DNA of 40,634 nt, from assembly GCA_023396095.1 (NCBI GenBank), contig JAEWXG010000007.1, forward strand, positions 1-40,634, read 5' to 3'. The stretch is from Bacillota bacterium (GTDB taxonomy: Bacteria; Bacillota; Clostridia; Christensenellales; UBA3700). The notes under the pieces are model-generated. The model was not told the origin of the DNA, ran no database searches, and saw nothing but the letters and a program-made list of their open reading frames with translations. A program made the translations under genes and the position numbers. Position 1 is the first letter of the stretch. Every line of letters begins with the position of its first letter. Shown here piece after piece: positions 1 to 7,667 of this stretch.

Positions 1-79
1 TTGCAAGAAAACCTGCTTTTTTCCTTTTTAATTTGTTTTCTAAATAAATTTCTAACCTTGTATCATAATCTAAACGCAT
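1..79 (-). CDS. Unidentified protein, N-terminal fragment cut by the window edge
   Basis: A leftward reading frame starts at an ATG (79-77) behind a full AGGAGG Shine-Dalgarno (88-93 on the plus strand, 8 nt spacing) and stays open to the window edge. The 26 visible residues begin MRLDYDTRLEIYLENKL and are rich in Lys and Arg. The strong ribosome site is the main evidence that it is real. I do not recognise the family. It is divergent from ftsK, with about 140 bases between the two starts. A charged helical start of this kind would suit a small DNA-binding or helix-turn-helix protein, but that is a guess. Confidence 0.5.
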   Translation of the reverse strand, partial: MRLDYDTRLEIYLENKLKRKKAGFLA

Positions 80-184
80 TTGTTGAACCTCCTTTCTGGA
101 TTGTCCAACTTTTTGGGTTCACCTCATTCTTAAAAATTAAAATAAAATATTTATATATATAATGATTTTTGTTTGCGGATATTG

Positions 185-216
185 TATAATAAATTAACAA
201 GATTTTGAGTTGGGGA
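185..216 (+). promoter_or_regulatory. Probable -10 element and ribosome site of ftsK
   Basis: A perfect TATAAT lies at 185-190, and a GGGG Shine-Dalgarno core sits about 5 nt before the ATG at 221. No convincing -35 hexamer is present 16-18 bases upstream, so the promoter is weak or activator-dependent, or the -10 is a chance match in AT-rich DNA. Confidence 0.35.
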
Positions 217-220
217 CAAA

Positions 221-3200
221 ATGACAGAGACAGGCCAAGAAAATAATTCAAGAACAAAAATATTTGATGGTATTTTATTATCAACAATTGCTATAGTTTT
301 TCTTTTAATACTATTTGGAGCATTTAATCCATCTGGTGAATATATATCAAATGTGATTATTGGAATATTTGGATTTGCGTCATATGGGTATTTTTTTGCC
401 TTATTAACTTTAGGCATTGTAATAGCAATGGGCTGGAAAGTTGAAAGATCGTTTAAAAATATTGCATATTTTGTATCAATGTTTATTTTTATAACTTTGA
501 TTTTTCATACATTAACTTCATATGATGGATATATTTTAAATGAGTTAAGTTTTGTCGATAATTATAAAGAATACTTGATTATGTCGTTTAATAGCAAAAC
601 TGCAGGGGGCATCATTGCTAGTATATTTACTTATCCTTTAATGAAAATTCGGCTATTTGCACAATATTTATTATTGTCTGCTGTGCTTTTATTTTTAATT
701 GCTGGTTATACTTTAACTTTTTTACGTGGGTATGGTTTGTTTTTTAGAAATAAGAAGCCAAAAACACATAGAAAAATTATGGTGCAAGATAATATTGGAG
801 ATCAATTATTGAATGAGAGTGTTAAAGGACAACAATACGAAGATGATTTCAAAGTAAGAAAATTTGCTAATAGAAAAGTTCAATATACACCAATTGAGGA
901 AGCTGAAGAAATTCTTCAACAAAAGAAAATTGAAAAAGAACAAAGAAACAATAAAGAAAAAAATTTAACGGATGATACTATGGACAAAGAGAATAAAACT
1001 GCTAGAGAAATATTATTTGGAGAGAGTGAAACAACGGCATATATTGATCCAAATGCTAGAAATTACAACAACGTAAATAATGCAAATATTGAGGAAGGTA
1101 CAAAAACAACGCGTCAGGCTACAGCGTTTGATATTTTATTTAATAATTCTCCAATTAACGGATATGTTAATAATAATACTGAACAACCAATTCAAGAGAG
1201 AGAGTTGACACCGCAAGAGAAGGCTCTTGCAACATTATATCCAGAAAAGCATGGCGGATTACTAAAAAATAAAAAACCAGTTAATAGTACATCTTCAAAA
1301 GATTTGAAGCCAGCAGATAAAATTGCAATTGATAGTGAAGCGCGTGTTTTAACTAAAGAAGAAGAAATTAAAGAAAAAATTAAAAGAAGTTATGATACAA
1401 AATCAATGTTAGAAAACATTCAACAAAACCTTGAAGAAGGTAAAATAGATGTTTCAAAACGTGAAGAAAAGAAGAAAGAAAACATAACACCTGCAAGAAA
1501 TCAAACACAAAATGATTACGATGCTTCTCAAAATTTCTATAAATTATCACCTGAACAAGTTGAAAAAAATAGAATTCAATATTTAAAAAGTTTTGGATAT
1601 AATCCAACTAATGACGATGAATATATTATTGATTCAAGAACAGGATTAAATGAAATGGATACTATTATTGATGATGAACCTGTTAATATTGTTGGATATA
1701 AAAATGAAAGTGTTGAATTGGCTAAATCTAAGTTTGATGAAGTAATTAATGCAAGCAATCAGGAAAGAGATAAGTCAGAAAAAGAAAAACTTGAATTACA
1801 AGAGAAAAACAGAAAACTTGAAGAAGAGATGATGAATCTTAAGAGAATGCTAGAAGAAAAGTCTTCTAAAACACATCAAGAAGAGCAAAAAGTTCAAGAA
1901 AATGTTTCAGCCAAGGAAGAGATAATTGATGATTATCAAGAAACTAGTACACATAACAGATTTGCGCAAATAGTAAAAGAAACGCCAAAAGTGGAAAAGA
2001 TTAAAGAGGAAGAGGAGCCAGTTGAAAAAGAAAAGCCATTGATTAAATTCGATAAATATGTTCCACCTACTGTTGATTTATTAAAAGATTATTTATTCAA
2101 TAGAAACCAAGAAGAGATTGATAGAAATATTGAGGAAAGAAAGGCAATTATTATAAAGACATTGGCATCATTTAAAATTGATGTAACAATTCCTAGTGTC
2201 ATTGTCGGGCCAACTTTTTCAATGTATCAAATTGATGTTCCACCCAATGTTGCCATTAATAGAATTACAGCACAAGAAAGTGATTTACAATTAAGGTTAG
2301 GTGTACAATCAATTGTTATTCACGCTCCAATTCCAGGAAAGAGTTTTGTTGGAATTGAAATTCCAAATGAGAAAAGAGAAACTGTTTCATTTAAATCTAT
2401 TGTCTCATCAAAAGAATTTAAGGATGATAAAAAATTGGCTTTTGTATTAGGGCGTGATGTTGAAGGCGCAAATTATGTTGCCGATTTAACAAAATTACCA
2501 CACTTATTAATAGCAGGAGCAACAGGTTCTGGTAAGAGTGTTGGAGTTAATTGCTTAATTACAAGTTTGATTTACAAGTATAGTCCTGAATATGTAAGGT
2601 TCATTTTAGTTGACCCAAAACAAGTAGAATTAGTTTCATATTCAAATTTACCACATTTATTAATACCTGAGCCAATTCATGAACCTGACAAGGTAATATC
2701 AGCGTTAGATTGGGCTGTTAACGAAATGGAAAACAGATACCAATTGTTTAAAGATAGCAGATGTCAAAATATAGAACAATATAATCAATCAATAGATAGA
2801 AAGACAACACAAGCAATGCCATATATTGTCATTGTAATAGATGAAGTTGCCGATATTATGATGGTATTAAAGAATTCATTTGAGACAAGGGTTGTTAGAT
2901 TAACGCAAAAAGCAAGAGCGGCAGGAATACACTTAGTGCTTGCTACGCAAAGACCTTCCGTTGATGTTATTACAGGTTTAATTAAGGCTAACATGCCTGG
3001 ACGTATAGCATATACAACAACATCACAGGTTGATTCACAAACAATACTAGGACAAAAAGGCGCTGAAAAGTTGTTAAGAATGGGAGATATGTTGTTTGTT
3101 GATCCAACAAAACCAAATCCGATAAGAATGCAAGGGGCATTTATTGATAATACAGAAATTATCCCGGTTGTTGATTTTGTTAAAGAGCATAATAGAACGT

Positions 3201-3544
3201 ATTTTGATCAAGATACAATTGATAAGATTTTGCCTCCTAAGAAAAAAGAAGAAGATATTCTTCCTGATGACTCAACTAGGGATAAAGATTTTGACATACG
3301 ACTAGATCCATTATATGCTCAAGTTTTACAATTTTTCATTAACCAAGGTAAGGCGTCTACAACGTCAATGCAAATGAGGTTTAGTACAGGTTACAACAAA
3401 GCTGCAAAATTTATGAATTCGATGAAAGAAAATGGTTATATTGAAAACACATCTAGTTCAAGTAGCAGTGGAACGAAAGTTATAATAACACAGGCCGAAT
3501 TTGATGAAATCTTTGGTAGTTTAAATACTGCTCCGGAGGATTAA
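221..3544 (+). CDS. ftsK: DNA translocase FtsK/SpoIIIE
   Basis: This is a septum-anchored hexameric ATPase that pumps chromosomal DNA during division. The N-terminal ~165 residues hold about four hydrophobic membrane segments. A long charged, Asn/Glu/Lys-rich linker follows (about 170-640) with a coiled coil near 520-560. The motor domain begins with an FtsK beta-type region (from about 640) and has the Walker A motif GATGSGKS at residues 766-773 and a downstream VIVIDEVAD Walker B. The C-terminal ~65 residues (from about 1027, DPLYAQVLQFF) match the winged-helix gamma domain that reads KOPS/SRS polarity sequences. At 1107 residues it is longer than B. subtilis SpoIIIE because of the linker. 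Its stop overlaps the rimO start by one base, so the two are translationally coupled. Division versus sporulation role cannot be decided from sequence. Confidence 0.96.
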   Translation: MTETGQENNSRTKIFDGILLSTIAIVFLLILFGAFNPSGEYISNVIIGIFGFASYGYFFALLTLGIVIAMGWKVERSFKNIAYFVSMFIFITLIFHTLTSYDGYILNELSFVDNYKEYLIMSFNSKTAGGIIASIFTYPLMKIRLFAQYLLLSAVLLFLIAGYTLTFLRGYGLFFRNKKPKTHRKIMVQDNIGDQLLNESVKGQQYEDDFKVRKFANRKVQYTPIEEAEEILQQKKIEKEQRNNKEKNLTDDTMDKENKTAREILFGESETTAYIDPNARNYNNVNNANIEEGTKTTRQATAFDILFNNSPINGYVNNNTEQPIQERELTPQEKALATLYPEKHGGLLKNKKPVNSTSSKDLKPADKIAIDSEARVLTKEEEIKEKIKRSYDTKSMLENIQQNLEEGKIDVSKREEKKKENITPARNQTQNDYDASQNFYKLSPEQVEKNRIQYLKSFGYNPTNDDEYIIDSRTGLNEMDTIIDDEPVNIVGYKNESVELAKSKFDEVINASNQERDKSEKEKLELQEKNRKLEEEMMNLKRMLEEKSSKTHQEEQKVQENVSAKEEIIDDYQETSTHNRFAQIVKETPKVEKIKEEEEPVEKEKPLIKFDKYVPPTVDLLKDYLFNRNQEEIDRNIEERKAIIIKTLASFKIDVTIPSVIVGPTFSMYQIDVPPNVAINRITAQESDLQLRLGVQSIVIHAPIPGKSFVGIEIPNEKRETVSFKSIVSSKEFKDDKKLAFVLGRDVEGANYVADLTKLPHLLIAGATGSGKSVGVNCLITSLIYKYSPEYVRFILVDPKQVELVSYSNLPHLLIPEPIHEPDKVISALDWAVNEMENRYQLFKDSRCQNIEQYNQSIDRKTTQAMPYIVIVIDEVADIMMVLKNSFETRVVRLTQKARAAGIHLVLATQRPSVDVITGLIKANMPGRIAYTTTSQVDSQTILGQKGAEKLLRMGDMLFVDPTKPNPIRMQGAFIDNTEIIPVVDFVKEHNRTYFDQDTIDKILPPKKKEEDILPDDSTRDKDFDIRLDPLYAQVLQFFINQGKASTTSMQMRFSTGYNKAAKFMNSMKENGYIENTSSSSSSGTKVIITQAEFDEIFGSLNTAPED

Positions 3545-4878
3545 TGAGAAAATTTGGCGTTGTTTCATTAGGATGTGATAAAAACAGAATTGATACTGAA
3601 AATATGATTGCGTATATGATTGAAGGTGGATATTCTGTTACTGCAGATTCTAGTGAAGCTGAAGTTATAATCATAAATACTTGCGGATTTATCAAATCAG
3701 CTATTGAAGAGAGTATTAATACAATTTTTGAAATGGCTGAAAAGAAAAAAGAAAAATGCAAATATTTAGTTGTTACAGGTTGTATGTCACAGCGTTTTAT
3801 GGATGAATTAAGTACTCAAATGCCAGAAGTTGATCTTTTTATCGGTACAATGAATTATCATAAAATTGCGCAATTAATAAATTCTTTATATGCAAATAAT
3901 GGTATAAAAATATTAAAAAATGATATTAACGACAGAGAGTTTACAAGTAAGAGATATTTAACCACACCACCACACTATGCATATTTAAAAATAGCAGAAG
4001 GATGTTCTAATAGATGCACATATTGTGCAATACCATCGATACGTGGGAAATATACATCTAGACCTTTTGAGGAAATAATTGCTGAGGTTAAAATTTTAAA
4101 AGAAAACACATTTTTAAAAGAGTTAATTTTAATTGCTCAAGATGTTACAAAATATGGAGAAGATTTATATCAGCAAAACAGGTTAATTGAATTAATAAAA
4201 ACTTTGGATAATTTTGACATTCCATGGATTAGGTTATTGTATTGTTATCCTGAGTTAGTATCAGAAGAATTAATTAAGACTATTGTTGAATCAAAACATA
4301 TACTGCATTATTTAGATATACCATTGCAGCATATTTCCTCAACAGTTTTAAAAAGAATGAATAGACGTGTTAATAAGGAAGAAATTGAAAGTTTAATAAA
4401 AATGATAAGGAAATATGATCCTAATTTTATTATAAGATCAACTTTTATAGTTGGATTTCCTGGTGAAACAGAAGAAGATTTTGAAGAATTAAAGAGCTTT
4501 CTAACTGAATATAAGTTGGATAGAGTTGGGTTCTTTATGTACTCTCGAGAAGAAGGTACACCGGCGTATAAATTACCTAACCAAATTGATTCAAAAACTA
4601 AGAAAAGAAGGTATAATGAAATATATAATTTGCAACGAAATATATTGGCGGAAAAACAAAAACAAAAAGTAGGTTTTCTTTATGATGTAATTTATGAAGG
4701 CATTGATTATGATAAAGAAATGTTTTTTGGTAGAAACAAGGAAAATGCGCCGGAAATTGATGCCAAAGTATATTTTAATTCAAAAATAACATTGGAAGTA
4801 GGCAATATATATACCGTTAGAATTACAGGATACGACGATATAGACCTATCAGGGGAGGTAGTGTATGAGCAAGATTAA
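3544..4878 (+). CDS. rimO: Ribosomal protein S12 methylthiotransferase RimO
   Basis: A radical-SAM enzyme that adds a methylthio group to the conserved aspartate of ribosomal protein S12. The N-terminal UPF0004 domain carries its three cluster cysteines at C11 (VVSLGCDKNR), C47 (NTCGF) and C80 (VTGC). The radical-SAM CxxxCxxC is C154-C158-C161. A TRAM domain occupies the last ~65 residues. The VSLGCxKNR start separates RimO from the tRNA enzyme MiaB. Length (444) is normal for the family. The ATG overlaps the ftsK stop by one base, with GGAGG just upstream. The gene runs 14 bases into pgsA. RimO at this spot is typical of clostridial ftsK-recA clusters. Confidence 0.95.
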   Translation: MRKFGVVSLGCDKNRIDTENMIAYMIEGGYSVTADSSEAEVIIINTCGFIKSAIEESINTIFEMAEKKKEKCKYLVVTGCMSQRFMDELSTQMPEVDLFIGTMNYHKIAQLINSLYANNGIKILKNDINDREFTSKRYLTTPPHYAYLKIAEGCSNRCTYCAIPSIRGKYTSRPFEEIIAEVKILKENTFLKELILIAQDVTKYGEDLYQQNRLIELIKTLDNFDIPWIRLLYCYPELVSEELIKTIVESKHILHYLDIPLQHISSTVLKRMNRRVNKEEIESLIKMIRKYDPNFIIRSTFIVGFPGETEEDFEELKSFLTEYKLDRVGFFMYSREEGTPAYKLPNQIDSKTKKRRYNEIYNLQRNILAEKQKQKVGFLYDVIYEGIDYDKEMFFGRNKENAPEIDAKVYFNSKITLEVGNIYTVRITGYDDIDLSGEVVYEQD

Positions 4879-5704
4879 TTTGCCAACAAAAATTACAATA
4901 ACAAGAATCTGTTTAATACCATTAATGTTGCTATTTTTCTTTTTGCAAGATTTGGCATCTTGGATAGTAGTTTTTACTTTAATAACATTTATTGTAGCTG
5001 CGGGGACGGACTTTATTGATGGAAAATTAGCAAGGAAAAGAAATGAAGTTACAACTTTAGGAAAATTTTTAGATCCAATAGCGGATAAACTTTTAGTTAT
5101 AGTATCTTTGATTTTAATTTTAGATAGATATATGGGTATTTATAGTTCTGTCCTTGGAAATGGCTCTAGAATTGTTTTTATTGTTATTGCAATAACAATT
5201 ATAGCAAGAGAGCTAATTATATCAGGGTTTAGGCAAATAGCTGCTACTAAGGGGATAATAATGCAAGCTGATATTTTTGGCAAGATAAAAACATTTGAAA
5301 CCTTTATAGCAATTGGGTTTTCATTTTTAATTGATTTTACTGTATATAATAGGACATTTGGTAGAGTAATGTTGTACATTTCATTTATTTTATGGATTGC
5401 AGCTTTTATTTTAACAATTCTTTCAGCTTTTAATTATTTTTTTAGCAACAAGGTTGTTTTTGAAGACGATCATATAGAAAAAGATGAAAACGGTAATGTT
5501 GTAAGTGAACAAGTTGCTAGTGACCAAATAGAGATGATTAAACCAGATGACCCTAAGAGTGAGATGTTTAGTGAAAGCAATGAAGAAGAGAAAATCCAAG
5601 ATGTAGAAGCGACAGAAGCTAAAGCAGATCATAGTGCTGAGGAAGAAAAAGAATCTCAGATTTCTAAAAAATCAAGAGGAACAAATAAAAAACAAACAAA
5701 ATAA
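4865..5704 (+). CDS. pgsA: CDP-diacylglycerol-glycerol-3-phosphate phosphatidyltransferase, with a charged C-terminal tail
   Basis: An integral membrane enzyme that makes phosphatidylglycerophosphate, the first committed step to phosphatidylglycerol. The full CDP-alcohol phosphotransferase signature is present: D49, D52-G53, A56-R57, G66, D70 and D74. Several membrane segments fill residues 10-200. The last ~80 residues are an Asp/Glu/Lys/Ser-rich hydrophilic tail after the last helix, which is unusual because PgsA proteins are normally about 180-200 residues. The tail looks disordered and faces the cytoplasm or a partner; its function is unknown. The start lies inside the rimO end and is preceded by GGGGAGG. 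Neighbours rimO and cinA fit the conserved cluster. The paralogous enzymes cardiolipin or phosphatidylserine synthase are less likely given this context. Confidence 0.92.
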   Translation: MSKINLPTKITITRICLIPLMLLFFFLQDLASWIVVFTLITFIVAAGTDFIDGKLARKRNEVTTLGKFLDPIADKLLVIVSLILILDRYMGIYSSVLGNGSRIVFIVIAITIIARELIISGFRQIAATKGIIMQADIFGKIKTFETFIAIGFSFLIDFTVYNRTFGRVMLYISFILWIAAFILTILSAFNYFFSNKVVFEDDHIEKDENGNVVSEQVASDQIEMIKPDDPKSEMFSESNEEEKIQDVEATEAKADHSAEEEKESQISKKSRGTNKKQTK

Positions 5705-5759
5705 AGAAACAAAATTATATTAAGATGCATAAATAGTTAATTATATTGCGGAGGGGAAA

Positions 5760-6473
5760 ATGTTATATAAAAACTATTGCACATTGATGACATGTGGACT
5801 AACTAAAGAGCAATTTGACAATGAAATAGAAGAAATTAATTCTGGCAATGTTTTAGTGACCTTTGAAGAAAAATATTTGATAGGTAAAATTATTATTATG
5901 AATGATAATGCTAGCGAAGAAGAATTTTATTCAATATTCAAAAAAATTGTTGAAAAGTATAGTGAGAATATTTATGCTGACATTGACATTAAACTTGAAG
6001 AAGTTTTAATTAGAACAATGTCAGATTCTGGATACAAGTTAGGCGTTGCAGAATCTATTACAGGTGGGTTGATTTGTTCAAAACTTGCAAGTATTCCTGG
6101 ATGCTCAAGAGTTCTATATGAGGGATTAGTCGTATATGATTCTAATGCAAAAGTTAGAAGATTACACGTATCTTCTTCAACAATTGAAGAGAATGGTCCA
6201 ATTTCTAGAGAAACATTATCCGAACTTTTAAAAGGGATACTTTCAAATAAAGAAATTGATTTTGCAATTGCGACTACTGGTTGCGCAGGACCACAATCAT
6301 ATTCAAAAGATATCCCACAAGGTATGGCTTTTGTTGGAGTAGCGTCAAGGAAGGAAGAAAGAGTTTCTAAAAATATATACAAAGGTGATAGAAACGAGGT
6401 TAGGGAATCTGTTGCAAATTATGCAATGTTTATGTTGATAAAAATGATAAAAAAAGAAATAAATTTAGGTTGA
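5760..6473 (+). CDS. cinA: CinA-type nicotinamide nucleotide amidase, lacking the N-terminal MoCF domain
   Basis: The C-terminal part (about residues 78-235) is a CinA/PncC domain that deamidates NMN in pyridine-nucleotide salvage. Diagnostic stretches are GVAESITGG (A97-E98-S99...), the SKLASIPGCSRVLYEGLVVY segment and ATTGCAGPQ. The first ~75 residues (through ENIYADIDIKLEEVL) align by pattern with the KH-like linker domain of full-length CinA. The ~170-residue MoCF/ADP-ribose pyrophosphatase domain is therefore missing and only linker plus amidase remain (237 residues against about 410 for full CinA). The ATG has GGAGGGG upstream, 55 bases after pgsA. It is the only gene here ending in TGA. 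The stop overlaps the recA ribosome site, which implies coupled translation. Position next to recA is typical of Bacillota. Confidence 0.88.
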   Translation: MLYKNYCTLMTCGLTKEQFDNEIEEINSGNVLVTFEEKYLIGKIIIMNDNASEEEFYSIFKKIVEKYSENIYADIDIKLEEVLIRTMSDSGYKLGVAESITGGLICSKLASIPGCSRVLYEGLVVYDSNAKVRRLHVSSSTIEENGPISRETLSELLKGILSNKEIDFAIATTGCAGPQSYSKDIPQGMAFVGVASRKEERVSKNIYKGDRNEVRESVANYAMFMLIKMIKKEINLG

Positions 6474-6481
6474 GGTAAAAA

Positions 6482-7546
6482 ATGGCAGAAAAAAAATCAA
6501 AAGAAGTGTTAAATCCTACGACACTTGCAGAAAAGAAAGAAATATTAGAAAAGGCAATAAGTGAAATTGAAAAACAATATGGTGTTGGATCAATTATGAA
6601 ATTTGATGAAAACAAAAAAGTTTCAGTTGATGTAATTCCAACAGGTTGTTTGCCGCTAGATATTGCTTTAGGGGTTGGTGGTGTACCAAGAGGAAGAATT
6701 GTTGAAATTTATGGTCAAGAATCTTCTGGTAAAACAACACTAACATTGCAGATAATCGCGTCAGCACAAAAGATGGGCCTAATGGCTGCCTTTATTGACG
6801 CAGAACACGCACTAGACCCTGACTATGCAGAAAAGTTGGGAGTTCAAATGAAGGATTTATATATTTCACAACCATCATCTGGGGAAGAAGCATTAGATAT
6901 TGTTGATCATTTGGTTAGAACAGGAGCTTTAGGAGTAATAGTTGTTGACTCCGTGGCTGCATTAACTCCGCTTGCAGAAATTAATGCGGAAATTGGAGCG
7001 GTTACAGTTGGTTTACAAGCAAGGTTAATGTCTTCTTCATTAAGAAAATTAACATCAGTTATTTCAAAATCAAATACTTGTGTTATTTTCATTAATCAAA
7101 TTAGAGCAAATGTTGTTACTAATCCATATGCAGGCGGTGGGGGAAGTCCAGAAACTACAACTGGAGGAAAAGCACTAAAATTTTATTCTTCAATGAGAAT
7201 TGAGATAAAAAAAGCTGAGCAATTAAAGAAGACTGTTGCAGGAGAGCAGGTTGTATACGGATATGTTGCTAAAACTAAAGTTGTTAAGAATAAATTAGCT
7301 CCTCCATTTAAGGTTGCAACATTCGATGTTGTATTTGGAAAAGGTGCGCAAAAAGAAGCTGGATTAATTGATGTAGCAATTGAATATAATGTAATCAAAA
7401 AATCTGGTTCTTGGTTTAGTTACAATGATGAAAAAATCGGGCAAGGCAAAGATAATGCAGTTAAATTTTTAGAAGATAATCCAGGAGTTTATGATGAAAT
7501 TTATGGAATCGTTCTAAAAATGATTAATGAAAATAAAAATCAATAA
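6482..7546 (+). CDS. recA: Recombinase RecA
   Basis: The ATP-dependent strand-exchange protein of homologous recombination and SOS induction. The Walker A is GQESSGKT at 78-85 (Gln where most RecAs have Pro), followed by catalytic E108 in the DAEHALD segment and VIVVDSVAAL as Walker B. The FINQIRANVV and GGKALKFYSS segments cover the DNA-binding loops and polymer interface. The 354-residue length and lack of an intein are normal. The GAGGT ribosome site overlaps the cinA stop. No Cheo-type LexA box (GAAC-N4-GTTC) is visible upstream of recA, so the gene is probably transcribed from further upstream. No clear terminator separates it from rny. Confidence 0.98.
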   Translation: MAEKKSKEVLNPTTLAEKKEILEKAISEIEKQYGVGSIMKFDENKKVSVDVIPTGCLPLDIALGVGGVPRGRIVEIYGQESSGKTTLTLQIIASAQKMGLMAAFIDAEHALDPDYAEKLGVQMKDLYISQPSSGEEALDIVDHLVRTGALGVIVVDSVAALTPLAEINAEIGAVTVGLQARLMSSSLRKLTSVISKSNTCVIFINQIRANVVTNPYAGGGGSPETTTGGKALKFYSSMRIEIKKAEQLKKTVAGEQVVYGYVAKTKVVKNKLAPPFKVATFDVVFGKGAQKEAGLIDVAIEYNVIKKSGSWFSYNDEKIGQGKDNAVKFLEDNPGVYDEIYGIVLKMINENKNQ

Positions 7547-7558
7547 AAATTGTTATTA

Positions 7559-7587
7559 TTGACACTAAAATATTAATAGTTTAACAT
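7559..7587 (+). promoter_or_regulatory. Promoter of rny
   Basis: A perfect -35 TTGACA (7559-7564), a 17-base spacer and a -10 TAACAT (7582-7587), directly after the recA stop. The predicted transcription start is near 7594. The 5' UTR is then about 74 bases and includes the inverted repeat at 7601-7631. Confidence 0.65.
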
Positions 7588-7600
7588 AAATAATATATAC

Positions 7601-7631
7601 ACATGCATGTTTTAATCCTATGCATGCATGT
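7601..7631 (+). repeat. Inverted repeat in the rny 5' UTR
   Basis: ACATGCATG (7601-7609) and CATGCATGT (7623-7631) are perfect 9-base inverted arms separated by 13 bases. The pairing resumes beyond a two-base gap (TATAC before, ATA after). It begins a few bases after the predicted start of transcription. It has no T-run, so it is not a terminator. It is either an mRNA hairpin or an operator for a dimeric regulator. Confidence 0.6.
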
Positions 7632-7667
7632 ATAAATACTTGATAATTGATAAGATCGGAGGTATAA

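Noticed and set aside
5972..6382. A 136-codon leftward frame inside cinA
   Set aside because: It is a shadow of a clearly conserved gene on the other strand, with no ribosome site.
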